Shown: piece after piece, positions 1 through 8,940 of the stretch | Position numbering within the stretch: the stretch's first letter is position 1 | How the letters are laid out: each line of letters starts with the position of its first letter | Source: SXXZ01 sp041177965 | Lineage (GTDB): Bacteria; Verrucomicrobiota; Verrucomicrobiia; Limisphaerales; UBA9464 | Direction: 5' to 3' | NCBI GenBank assembly: GCA_041177965.1 | Contig: JBEGWF010000032.1 | Coordinates: 1-64,000 of the forward strand | DNA length: 64,000 nucleotides | Notes under the pieces: model-generated | The model's database searches: none | Seen by the model: only the letters and a program-made list of their open reading frames with translations | Told to the model about the DNA's origin: nothing | Made by a program: the position numbers and the translations under genes

Positions 1-419
1 TCGAGGACGGGCACGCTGCCAGAAGCGGTGCCGGTCACCCGGGTCAACTCGGCCTCGGCCAGGCGGGCGGCCTCGTCGGGCGGCAACTCACCGCGCAAGC
101 GATGCCGTTGTCCGAGCGCGATCCCGGCCGGATCCAACAGGGCCGCCTGAGCCAGCTTGTAATTGCTCTCGGCGTGGTCTGGCGGCACGCACCGCTCGTC
201 GCCCCAGTGGAAGTGCACCCCGCTCCAACGGGTCTGGCGGGCCACTCCCAGAGTCTGGGCGGCGGCCATGAATCGACCGGCCACCCGACCGCCCGACAGG
301 GCCACATGGAAGGGCTTGCTCGAAATGGCAGCGGCATCGACCGCATCGAGCCAGCGTGCGGCCACCTGCTGGACCAGGGTTTCGGTGTCGGGAAAGGCGA
401 TGAGTTCGGGGCGGTTCAT
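1..419 (-). CDS. pgl: 6-phosphogluconolactonase (N-terminal part, cut by window start)
   Basis: Hydrolyses 6-phosphogluconolactone to 6-phosphogluconate in the oxidative pentose phosphate pathway, in the cytoplasm. About 139 N-terminal residues are visible; the C-terminal half lies outside the window. The family signatures are clear: the phosphate-binding SGGR at residues 42-45 and the block HWGDERCVPPDHAESNY at 71-87. The start is the ATG at 417-419, which lies 15 bases after the stop of the AsmA-like gene on the same strand. It is therefore probably the last or near-last gene of the operon that begins with the ABC ATPase near 8.7 kb. Nothing upstream suggests a promoter of its own. The family is DevB/Pgl, related to the GlcN6P isomerases, but the WGDER block favours Pgl. 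Confidence 0.9.
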   Translation of the reverse strand, partial: MNRPELIAFPDTETLVQQVAARWLDAVDAAAISSKPFHVALSGGRVAGRFMAAAQTLGVARQTRWSGVHFHWGDERCVPPDHAESNYKLAQAALLDPAGIALGQRHRLRGELPPDEAARLAEAELTRVTGTASGSVPVL

Positions 420-434
420 GGGCAAGGACAAGGG

Positions 435-3400
435 TCACGGTTTCGGGACCGCAGGAGGATTGGAAGGGGTTTTGGAGGTTGCGGGCGACGCCGGATCCGA
501 AGCCGGGCGACGTTCGTCCGGCAACAAATCCTTGAGGGTTCCGAAGGGACGGAACGGGAACAGCAACAAGGTGGGGACATGGGCCGGACCGGTGACCGGC
601 TCGTCCAGCGTCCCGGTCAGTCGGTACTCGAAGAGCTTCTCCAGCGGCGACAAGGCGATGGAGGCCACGGGCCCCAGCAAGGGCACCCGGCGGAACATCG
701 ATCCCTGCACCACCATGTCGACCTGGTTGTCGAAGGTCACCGACCCGGAGTACCCGAGCGACATCGAGGGCGACTTCATCTGAAGGTCCCGGGTATGGAT
801 CGCGCCCTGGGCCAGCGAATAGGTGGCCGTCCCCTCGGTGAACCGGGCCTGTCCCAATCCCGAGGACATGCCGTCGAGGATGGACGAAAACACCCCGAAG
901 ATCGGGAATCCCCAGAGGAATCCATTGCGCAAGGTGGCCTGGCCCCCGCCCTTCCATGAGGCCGGTTCCGAGGTGAGGCCGTCGTCGACGCGGAACGTTC
1001 CTGCAAGACGCCCTTCCAAGCGGTTGGTGCGCCCGGAGACGCCCGCCACCAAGGCACCCAGCTCCACATCCCGCAACTCGGTCGCGATCTTCAGACGGTT
1101 GTCGTCGTCCTTGCCGAGCTCGAACTCGAGATTCCCCCGGAGACGCCCTCCGTAGAAGCCGGCCTGGATGTTGGTCACATAGAGTTGGCTGCCGATGGAC
1201 AGCACGCTGGCCGAGGCCCCCTGGGTCCGGAATTTCCACCACTCGAATGGCCCCTCCGATTCGGCGTCGAACCGGATGTTGTTGCGCGACATGTCGCCAC
1301 GGATGCCGATCACGCCGTTCACATGGACCAGTGGCGGGTCGATGAAATGGTAGGGACTCATCGTCCGGTGCGTGATGGGGCCGATCACCCGGGTGAGCCT
1401 CCACGGATCAAAAACACTGACGGCATTGGTGAATGAAATCAGTCCGGCCGCCGCATCGAAGGCGAACCCATCCACCGAGGCCCATTGGGCGCCATCGCGG
1501 ACGCGGATCTCTCCCACCGACAAAAACTGGTTGGCATAGCCCAGTCGGGCTCGGACCGAATCCACGTGCTCACCCTTGTAGGTGACATTGGTCGCTGCGA
1601 CCGCGACCTGCACCGTCGTCAATTCGGGCGAGAACCATCGACCTCGGATCTCCCCCTGGATACGGGGCGGTTGGCCGAAGGTCAGGTCATTGAACACCCG
1701 CTGGGCCTTCGGCTCGGGGATGAGGGGCTTCACCACCATGGGATCGATGGCGGAGTCGATGCGAAAGCGGTAGTCCTGGGTGACTTCGTGTCCCTCGTAG
1801 TCGAAAACCACGCGTCCCTCGGGCCGGACCACCGTCATGCCCGGGATCCGCCAGACCCGATTGGTGTAGGTGAAGCGGCCCTGCGCGGAATCGCCGGTGA
1901 TGCCCCGGAAACCGAAGGGGCCACCGGTGGCCGCGCCGGCGATGGTGACCGTAGGCAGCACGGTGCCCCGCCAGTCGGGCTTCCGCTCGATCCAGGGCGG
2001 CAACACCAGGCCCAGCTCGGCCTCGATCCGTGGAGCCTGATTCGTGGGCCATGAGAATTGTCCCAACCAACGCTGGCCGGCCGGCGTCAGCACCGGGATG
2101 ACTCCCGAAGGATGGGCCGAGGAGGTGGCCCGCAGGCGGAGGCGACGCGTGTCGAGCGGGCATTCGACCTCGCCGGCCACCGTGCCTCCCAGCAGATCGA
2201 TGCGGACATCCTCCAGACGGACCCTGTTCGCGTCGGACCGCCATCGGGTCTTCAAATGGTCCAATCGGAGGAGCGGATGATTCACCGCCACGGCATCCAG
2301 GTTCCCCTCGATCTGCAGCGGGCGGATCCACCGCCAGAACGAGGGGTCGACCACCCCCGGGGACGGATCGCCGGGTCGGGCGCTCACCGAGAGATCCAGT
2401 GCACCGCAGTCCAGCCAGGGGCTTTTGAACCCCGGCGCCTGGAGCTCCCATCGGGCCCGATGCCACCCGGTGAGATCGTGGTCCAGGGTCGCCTTCAGCG
2501 ATGCCTCCTCCAGGCGGACTTCCGGGGCGAGCGTCTTGAACTCCTTGAGATGCACCTGCAGGGAAGACTGGAACTGCGGCTCTGGCGCTTGAGGCGATCG
2601 CGTCTCCCTCGCGGGGTCCCAAGGCCGGACCGGGATGGCGTTGGGGGCCAATCTCTCGGACACCCCCTCCACACGCGCACCGGCAAGGACGAACCGCGGC
2701 GTCTCGACCGTCTCGGCCCCCAGGCTCCAGACCACCCGACCGGGCAAGACCGCATCGATCGGTTGGGTCAGGTCGAGCCGACCCCGGAGTCCGAGGATGG
2801 ACGCCTCCTGGGAGACGACGCCCTCCAACCGCCACTCGGCATGGAGCGCCAACTGCCCGGGCCGGTCGGCATCGGGACTCACCCGGGCATCGAGATCGAT
2901 GCGCTCGAGGGATCGGCCCGCCCAGGCCACACGGCCCGCCGAAACGGACAATTCGGCCGAGGAGGCGGCCGGCGCGGCCAGGTCGGATTGGAACCGGAGG
3001 CGGACCTCCGCCGGAGTCTGGAACCGGATCTCCTCGAGGGTGCGCTGGACCCTCAACAACGTGGCACGCCAAGCCGTGGAACCCGACGAGGCGGGGGTTC
3101 CCGGCGGAGGCTTCAGTGCCGTGGGATTCTCGAGCCGGCCAGAGGCCCGGAACGACCCGGACGGGATGGATGCGCGCAGGTCTTCGATGAACCATCGCTC
3201 CGGACCCTCCAAACGGAGGGTCGCCTCGACTCCCCGGAGTTCGAAGCGCGAGGCGACCCGATTGCTCTCGAGCAAGGGGATCGCCACGGTGCCCTCGCGG
3301 ATCCTCAACCCGGTCACCTCGGGCCTGAGGCGCAGCACCTGACCCCAATCCAATCCCAATTGCACTTCCTGTGCCGAGAACTGCTCGCCGCCCAGATCGC

Positions 3401-3692
3401 CGGATCGTCCCAGGCGGACCTGCTCGGCCACGATGCCCCGGGTGGCCCGGAAACGGATCCGCTCGAACTCCATCGTCACCCCGCGCTGGCGAAGGGTCTC
3501 GAGCAACCGGTCCTTGAGACTGGCGGGGATGCCCACCTGGTTCAGGTAGAGCGCGCCCCCGAGCACGAGGATCAACAGGAGGTAGGCTCCCAGACGGCCG
3601 ATGCGGAACAACCGCCTCGGCCAGGCCTGCCGATGCCAGATCGATCGTCGTTCGGGCGAACGTCCGGTCTCCGTGCCGTCGGCGGGTTTCAC
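435..3692 (-). CDS. AsmA-like / DUF3971-type inner-membrane anchored protein
   Basis: A 1085-residue protein with a short cytoplasmic N-terminus, one membrane segment at about residues 34-50 and a very long periplasmic part rich in beta-strand-like segments. The C-terminal 200 residues read like the AsmA C-terminal domain (GFPIFGVFSSILDGM, then YRLTGTLDEP near the end). AsmA and TamB-like proteins are thought to bridge the envelope and carry phospholipids to the outer membrane; that role here is inference from fold family. The ATG at 3692 overlaps the stop of the DUF4340 gene (ATGA), so the two are probably translated together. A Pro/Ser-rich tail ends the protein. Confidence 0.75.
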   Translation of the reverse strand: MKPADGTETGRSPERRSIWHRQAWPRRLFRIGRLGAYLLLILVLGGALYLNQVGIPASLKDRLLETLRQRGVTMEFERIRFRATRGIVAEQVRLGRSGDLGGEQFSAQEVQLGLDWGQVLRLRPEVTGLRIREGTVAIPLLESNRVASRFELRGVEATLRLEGPERWFIEDLRASIPSGSFRASGRLENPTALKPPPGTPASSGSTAWRATLLRVQRTLEEIRFQTPAEVRLRFQSDLAAPAASSAELSVSAGRVAWAGRSLERIDLDARVSPDADRPGQLALHAEWRLEGVVSQEASILGLRGRLDLTQPIDAVLPGRVVWSLGAETVETPRFVLAGARVEGVSERLAPNAIPVRPWDPARETRSPQAPEPQFQSSLQVHLKEFKTLAPEVRLEEASLKATLDHDLTGWHRARWELQAPGFKSPWLDCGALDLSVSARPGDPSPGVVDPSFWRWIRPLQIEGNLDAVAVNHPLLRLDHLKTRWRSDANRVRLEDVRIDLLGGTVAGEVECPLDTRRLRLRATSSAHPSGVIPVLTPAGQRWLGQFSWPTNQAPRIEAELGLVLPPWIERKPDWRGTVLPTVTIAGAATGGPFGFRGITGDSAQGRFTYTNRVWRIPGMTVVRPEGRVVFDYEGHEVTQDYRFRIDSAIDPMVVKPLIPEPKAQRVFNDLTFGQPPRIQGEIRGRWFSPELTTVQVAVAATNVTYKGEHVDSVRARLGYANQFLSVGEIRVRDGAQWASVDGFAFDAAAGLISFTNAVSVFDPWRLTRVIGPITHRTMSPYHFIDPPLVHVNGVIGIRGDMSRNNIRFDAESEGPFEWWKFRTQGASASVLSIGSQLYVTNIQAGFYGGRLRGNLEFELGKDDDNRLKIATELRDVELGALVAGVSGRTNRLEGRLAGTFRVDDGLTSEPASWKGGGQATLRNGFLWGFPIFGVFSSILDGMSSGLGQARFTEGTATYSLAQGAIHTRDLQMKSPSMSLGYSGSVTFDNQVDMVVQGSMFRRVPLLGPVASIALSPLEKLFEYRLTGTLDEPVTGPAHVPTLLLFPFRPFGTLKDLLPDERRPASDPASPATSKTPSNPPAVPKP

Positions 3693-5494
3693 GGCTGCCG
3701 CTCGTTGGGGGTGGTCGGCGGAGCGCTGAACCAGGGACCGATGTATTCCTGGTACAGGCTCAGCGGGAACTGGGTCAGGATCGCCGGTTCCCCGGAATCG
3801 AACGCGGCCCAGACGAACTGGTTCACCGCGTTTCGGCCACCGAAGCGCAGATGCAACGTCCGGAAATTGCCCCCCTCCCTCTGGGTCAGCGTCACCGCAT
3901 GATCCAGTTGATCGAAGGCGAACTGCTTGAGCGCCGCCTCGTTCGGGACGGGGAAACGACCGATCGGTGCCTGACCGATGCGGTGCAGGCCCTCATCGAT
4001 GGCGGGATCGGGCAGCACCCCCTGCACCGCCACCAATCCGTCCCAACGGCCTGCGGGCGTGCGACGGAGGATGCGCGTACGCCCCTGTTGGCGGATCTCG
4101 ATCTGGAGGACGTTGCTGGCGTTCAGATTCCAATCGCGGAACTGCGAGACCGACACCGGCAGGGTCTGGAGGTCGCCGGCGGCGATGCCGTAGATCCCGG
4201 TTTCGTCGGACCGGCGGACCGCCAGGCGCCGGCCGTCACCCAGGGGCGTGCCGAGGCTCAGTCGGGTCAGCAGCACCGGGGCGACGTTCGACCCGCCGAC
4301 ATGGAAGGAGTACTCGCGTGCCGGAGCGGCCAGTCCGTACCGGGCGGGGTCGGTGCCGAGGTCATCCAGGAAGTCCTCGATCCGCAGGCGCATGAACCGT
4401 TGGAAGGTCTCTCGCACCCAGGGGCCATCGGCCGGGAATCGGCGCGGGGCGGTGACCCACCAGTTGGTGCCCTGCTTCTCGAGGGTGAACGGCTCGCCTC
4501 CCGCCTTCACCTCCAGACGTTCCAGACCTGCGATCGAGGGCATCAATCGGCGGTCCCGGTAGGCGGCCAACGGGCGTCTGAGCGATTCCAGGATGGAGTT
4601 GGTGATCCGGACGATGTTCCCGAAGTCCGACCGGCGCACGGCGACCTGTCCGAGCGCGTTGGTCGATTCACGGCCGAACTGGAGGCGAAGGACCTCCTGG
4701 CCGCCCCGTTTCAGGACCATCTGGGCGGAGGGTTGGGTCAGCCCGTATTCGTCGGTCGAAACGGTGGGCGCATCGCTCAGGAAGGCGAGCACCCGCGTGT
4801 CGGCCGCATCGGTCAGCAACCGGCGGATCTGGTCGTCGTTGGCGCGAGCCACCAACGGGCGGACCAGGCTCCAGGTACCGTTCGTGGTCAGGGCCGCCTC
4901 GAACTCGGTGTCGCCCAGGATCTCGACGCGATCGAAGGACAGCGCGTCGGCATCGAAGAGGCGGCGATCGCGCCAGTCCTCTGGAGAGGCGGGCAACGCC
5001 TCCAGAAGGGTGGCGTCGGCCGTGAAGACCCCGTCCTGCCCCACCTGCTGCAGGTAGACCTGGCTTCCGAGGGGGGTCCGGCCGCCCAGGCGCAGGATGT
5101 TCATGCCCTCGCGGGTGCGGATCGTCAGCACATCGGGCCGTTCGAGGCCGAAGGCGGCCAACGCACCGCGCTGCGCCGTCACCTCGGCACCTGAAAGGTG
5201 CGACCGGGGCACCAGATCGCCCAGCGCCTCGAGGAGACGCTCGACCCCGGTCGGCTGCACCGGGTATTGGATCGGAGCCCTCAGGAACCAGGCGGAGTTG
5301 GTCCGCTCGAGGCGGATCGCCACGTTGGATCGCAGGATCTCCACCGAGACGACTTCGCGCGGATCCAACCGCCGGAAACGCACGGACCCGTCGGCTCCCG
5401 CTACGCGGACCTCATCGGGGCGTTCGGTCACGACCAACCATCCCCCGAGGAGGAAGGCCAGCAACACCAGCGCCCATGTGGTTCTTCGGTTCAT
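3689..5494 (-). CDS. DUF4340 domain-containing membrane-anchored protein
   Basis: A 601-residue protein with an N-terminal signal anchor (about residues 7-22) and an extracytoplasmic region that repeats the DUF4340 pattern: a segment on valine-rich strands, an ERTNSAWFL-type strand, and blocks such as YGLTQPSAQMVL. DUF4340 proteins typically sit next to GldG-like ABC components, exactly as here: the GldG-like gene is immediately upstream, with 13 bases between. Molecular function is unknown. The stop overlaps the start of the AsmA-like gene. It starts at the ATG at 5492-5494. Confidence 0.8.
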   Translation of the reverse strand: MNRRTTWALVLLAFLLGGWLVVTERPDEVRVAGADGSVRFRRLDPREVVSVEILRSNVAIRLERTNSAWFLRAPIQYPVQPTGVERLLEALGDLVPRSHLSGAEVTAQRGALAAFGLERPDVLTIRTREGMNILRLGGRTPLGSQVYLQQVGQDGVFTADATLLEALPASPEDWRDRRLFDADALSFDRVEILGDTEFEAALTTNGTWSLVRPLVARANDDQIRRLLTDAADTRVLAFLSDAPTVSTDEYGLTQPSAQMVLKRGGQEVLRLQFGRESTNALGQVAVRRSDFGNIVRITNSILESLRRPLAAYRDRRLMPSIAGLERLEVKAGGEPFTLEKQGTNWWVTAPRRFPADGPWVRETFQRFMRLRIEDFLDDLGTDPARYGLAAPAREYSFHVGGSNVAPVLLTRLSLGTPLGDGRRLAVRRSDETGIYGIAAGDLQTLPVSVSQFRDWNLNASNVLQIEIRQQGRTRILRRTPAGRWDGLVAVQGVLPDPAIDEGLHRIGQAPIGRFPVPNEAALKQFAFDQLDHAVTLTQREGGNFRTLHLRFGGRNAVNQFVWAAFDSGEPAILTQFPLSLYQEYIGPWFSAPPTTPNERQP

Positions 5495-5507
5495 CGATGC
5501 AATCGCG

Positions 5508-7028
5508 TCATCCGCGCCTCCGGGCCCACACCATGAAGCCGAGGATGAGCACCCCTCCCGGCAACGCGCCGAGCAGCACCCCGTTGAGGAGTCGCAACTG
5601 GGGGCCCGTGAGGTTCAGCCGGTATTCCGAGAGGGCCCGGGGGCCGATGGCCATGGATTGCTGACGATCCAGCAACCAGTTCATGCACAAGGCGGCGAAG
5701 TCCCGGTTCCCCAGGCTCTGGAGCGGACCATTGGCCCAGATGGCGGCATCGCCGACGACCACCAGTCGGGCGGTTCCCCGGCCCGCGCTCAATCCGCTGA
5801 CCCCCCCTTTTTCGGATGCCACCGCCAGGGGGATCTCACCCCGACGATCCTTGCCCTCGACATAGGAGAATTCGCGCCCGTCGAAATCGGACAGCGTGCG
5901 CCCCTCCGGACCGGTCAGGACCAGCGCGGTGGTCTTGGGCGCGTCGGCCGGCAGACGATTGGCAGGGATGGGCACGACCACGCGGGGCGCCTGGAAATGG
6001 ACCTTGGCACCGGCCCGGGTCAGCGGCGAGGTGACCGGGTGGGATCCGAAGGAACTGGCCACGATGTCGAACCCCCGCACCGAGGCCTTTTCGTCGTTGG
6101 CCAGTTGCGCGGGCAGGAACACCCCCCATTCCTCGAGCAGGGCCTCGAGTTGGCCAGGGCGACGCAGCGTCTCCAGCGACAGGGTCACCAGGACCCGACC
6201 GCCCCGATCCAGATACTTCGAGATGGCGGCCGCCTCGGAGATCAAGAGCGGCTGCACCGGACCCGCCACCACGAGCAGGCCGCAATCGTCGGGCACGCCA
6301 GACAGCAGGTTGGTGAGTGCCCGGGCTTCGACATTCTTTTCGGCCAGCAACCGGACCCACCGGGAATACCCGATGCGCTCGTCGTCGGAGGACGGATCGT
6401 TCTCGCCGTGTCCCCGAAGAAGATAGGCGCGGTGGCCCGAGGCCTCGGAGAGCCCGGCCAACGCCGCGGTGAAGAGGGCCTCGCCCCGGAAGGCGACCCG
6501 CCGGATCTCCTGGTTCTTGCCGGCCATCATGCCCTTCACATCGGCGTCGTAGGTGGACATCTCGGAATCGTCGACCGTCCGGAACCGCCCTCCGCCGGCG
6601 TCGAAGACGACCAGGTCGCCGGTGTTGGCACCGAGTCCGTAGCGGCTCTTGATCGCCGTGGCCAGCGTGGCATCCCGGACGTAGTCGACGAGCTGGACGG
6701 AGATGCGGGGCGACTGCAGGGCGTACTCCCGCAGCAGGCCCTTGACGTGCCGGTAGAGATCGGAGGCCGGATCGAACAGCACGATGGCCTTCACCTCGTT
6801 GGTCAGCCCACCCAGTGTCGCCACGGTGAGCGGGGACAACTGCGGGCGCTGGGCCGAGGACCAGTCGTAGCGCCAGCGCATCCGGGTCGCCGCCAGATAA
6901 TTGACCATCACCACGATGGCGAGGAGGGCCACCACCCCGACCACCACATGGAAGCCCGCGCTCCAGCGGCGACCGGGTTCGTAGCTGGGACGACGGTCGG
7001 TGGGGTCGGTCATCGGGTCGCCACTCAT
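5508..7028 (-). CDS. GldG-like component of an ABC transport system
   Basis: A 506-residue protein with an N-terminal membrane segment (about residues 25-45), a long extracytoplasmic domain and a C-terminal membrane segment ending in WARRRG. The central domain matches the ABC_transp_aux/GldG family: YLLRGHGENDP, then GGRVLVTLSLET, the region used in gliding-motility GldG and intraflagellar-transport-52-like proteins. The start chosen is the ATG at 7026-7028, which overlaps the stop of the permease gene (ATGA); a second ATG lies five codons later. The ATPase, permease, GldG and DUF4340 order is widespread in Bacteroidota, PVC bacteria and gammaproteobacteria, usually outside motility. The substrate is unknown. 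Confidence 0.8.
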   Translation of the reverse strand: MSGDPMTDPTDRRPSYEPGRRWSAGFHVVVGVVALLAIVVMVNYLAATRMRWRYDWSSAQRPQLSPLTVATLGGLTNEVKAIVLFDPASDLYRHVKGLLREYALQSPRISVQLVDYVRDATLATAIKSRYGLGANTGDLVVFDAGGGRFRTVDDSEMSTYDADVKGMMAGKNQEIRRVAFRGEALFTAALAGLSEASGHRAYLLRGHGENDPSSDDERIGYSRWVRLLAEKNVEARALTNLLSGVPDDCGLLVVAGPVQPLLISEAAAISKYLDRGGRVLVTLSLETLRRPGQLEALLEEWGVFLPAQLANDEKASVRGFDIVASSFGSHPVTSPLTRAGAKVHFQAPRVVVPIPANRLPADAPKTTALVLTGPEGRTLSDFDGREFSYVEGKDRRGEIPLAVASEKGGVSGLSAGRGTARLVVVGDAAIWANGPLQSLGNRDFAALCMNWLLDRQQSMAIGPRALSEYRLNLTGPQLRLLNGVLLGALPGGVLILGFMVWARRRG

Positions 7029-7780
7029 TTCCACCTCCGCGACTCGATCACCCGCTGGGTGAGGAACAGGAATAACAGGGTCGTGCTCAGGTGGAACACC
7101 AGGGCGCGGCCGTCGACGACGCCGCGGGCGAAATCCTGCATGTGCCGGGTCACCGACAGGTGATCGAGCAGGCGGCCGAGGCGGTCGCCGGTGGAGTCGG
7201 TCTGGGAGAAGCGCAGGCTCAGGGTCCACAGGCCGATCCCGATGAGCAGCGAGGTCATCGCCGCGATGATCTGGCTCCGGGTCAGCGACGATGCGAACAC
7301 CCCGATCGACAGGAAGGTGGCACCGATGCAGGCGATGCCGGTCAGCACGCCGCACATCGCCCAGGGATCGAGCAACTGGGGCTGCTGCGTCACCTGCCTC
7401 AGGACCACCAGCACACCGACCAACGGAGTCCAGCTCAGCAGGTAGAACACGAGCGAGCCCGTGAACTTGGCCAGGACGACCTGCCACTCCCCGACGGGCG
7501 TGGTCATCAACGCCTCGTAGGTCCCGAGGGCCCTCTCCGAGGCGAAGGTCCGCATGGTGATGACCGGCGTGGTGAGGATGAGGATGAGCCAGAAGACGAT
7601 GCCGTCGGCGAAGAAGATCTCGGGGATCGGCGACGGGGTCCGGTCGGAGTTCAGGCGCTCCACGATGTCCATGAGACCGAACCCGGCCAGCAGCAGCGTG
7701 ATGGCCACCACCACGTATCCGGTCAACGCATTGAAGGCCGCACCCAGTTCACGGCGCACCAGTGTCAGGAAGACGCCCAT
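7025..7780 (-). CDS. ABC transporter permease, GldF-like (ABC-2 family)
   Basis: A 251-residue integral membrane protein with about six hydrophobic helices. It carries the typical ABC-2 permease stretch PVITMRTFASERALGTYE followed by LMTTPVGEWQVVLAKF. It forms the membrane channel partner of the ATPase encoded one base upstream and of the GldG-like protein that overlaps its stop codon. Substrate is not apparent; homologues with GldG and DUF4340 are often labelled gliding-motility permeases, but no other gliding genes are visible here. Confidence 0.85.
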   Translation of the reverse strand: MGVFLTLVRRELGAAFNALTGYVVVAITLLLAGFGLMDIVERLNSDRTPSPIPEIFFADGIVFWLILILTTPVITMRTFASERALGTYEALMTTPVGEWQVVLAKFTGSLVFYLLSWTPLVGVLVVLRQVTQQPQLLDPWAMCGVLTGIACIGATFLSIGVFASSLTRSQIIAAMTSLLIGIGLWTLSLRFSQTDSTGDRLGRLLDHLSVTRHMQDFARGVVDGRALVFHLSTTLLFLFLTQRVIESRRWK

Positions 7781-7781
7781 G

Positions 7782-8747
7782 TCAGGTGTCGCCTCCCTTC
7801 TTCTTCTGGGTGAGCTGGATGAAGATGTCCTCGAGCGACAGACGCGGGCGGGTCAGTTCCTGGAGTTTCCAGTCGTGCTGCCGCACCTGGTCGAAGACGA
7901 GGGATCGGAGGTCCTCGCCGGACCTCGGCGTGAAGGCCACCCGTTGGAAATCGCCGGCGGCGGCCTGGATCTCGAGGGCGGCCACCTCGGGCAGGTCCCG
8001 GAAGGCCTCGCGGATGGCCTCGGGCGAGGCCTCGATCTCGGCGACCACCCTGCCATCCTGGCTGAAGCGGCTTTCGAGGTCCTCCACCCGATCGGCCGCG
8101 AGGATGCGCCCCTGGTTCAGGATGAGCACCCGGGAGCAGGTCATCTCGACCTCGCTCAGGATGTGGGTGGAGATCAGCACGGTGTGCGCCCGGCCCAGTT
8201 CCTTGATCAACGCCCGTACCGACCGCAATTGGTGGGGATCGAGTCCGATGGTGGGCTCGTCGAGGATGATGAGGTCGGGCTCGTGCACCAGCGCGTCGGC
8301 CAGACCCACCCGCTGGCGGTAGCCCTTGGACAATTGGCCGATGATGCGCTTCTCGACGTCGCGGAGCCCACATTGCCCGATCACCCGATCGACGCGCTGC
8401 CGGCTGCGCCCGATGCCCAGGCCCTTGAGCCGGGCGCGGAACTTGAGGTAGTCGCGCACCCGCATGTCGACGTGCAGCGGGTTGTTCTCGGGCATGTAGC
8501 CGATGCGCCGACGCACCTCGTCGGGTTGGTGGAAGACGTCGAATCCGGCGATCCGCACGGTGCCGCTGGTCGCCGGCATGAACGACGACAGGATGCGCAT
8601 GGTCGTCGACTTGCCCGCGCCGTTCGGCCCGAGGAATCCGACGACCTCCCCGCGCCCCACCGTGAAGGAGATGCCGTCCACCGCCGTGCGCCCGGGGTAG
8701 CGTTTCGTGAGGTCCTGGACCTCGATCATGGGGGTGGAGTCCGACAT
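7782..8747 (-). CDS. ABC transporter ATP-binding protein (GldA-like)
   Basis: A 321-residue ATPase. Walker A GPNGAGKST is at residues 40-48, the signature LSKGY at 139-143 and Walker B LIILDEP at 159-165, with an H-loop following in STHILSEVE. The C-terminal 90 residues form the usual extension of drug and GldA-type importers/exporters. I chose the ATG at 8745-8747 (MSDSTPMIEV); a second ATG at 8729 would begin directly at the conserved IEV core. A longer GTG-started frame to 8816 has no conserved sequence. It is the first gene of the minus-strand operon that runs to the window start; the 190 bases upstream hold no evident promoter motif. Confidence 0.87.
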   Translation of the reverse strand: MSDSTPMIEVQDLTKRYPGRTAVDGISFTVGRGEVVGFLGPNGAGKSTTMRILSSFMPATSGTVRIAGFDVFHQPDEVRRRIGYMPENNPLHVDMRVRDYLKFRARLKGLGIGRSRQRVDRVIGQCGLRDVEKRIIGQLSKGYRQRVGLADALVHEPDLIILDEPTIGLDPHQLRSVRALIKELGRAHTVLISTHILSEVEMTCSRVLILNQGRILAADRVEDLESRFSQDGRVVAEIEASPEAIREAFRDLPEVAALEIQAAAGDFQRVAFTPRSGEDLRSLVFDQVRQHDWKLQELTRPRLSLEDIFIQLTQKKKGGDT

Positions 8748-8940
8748 CCTGCTTGGAGACGGGGAAGCTATCCCGGAACGCCCTGTGCAGGCACGACAAA
8801 ACCCCGGGGATTCCACGGGACGAAAACCATCGATGCGATGCCCGGAACCACCGGTGCCACCCGGACCCGGCGACGGGGCGCCCGGACGGAACCATGCGGT
8901 ACCACCGGGTGCGGCACTGTCGGCCTCCCTTGCCGAGGCT

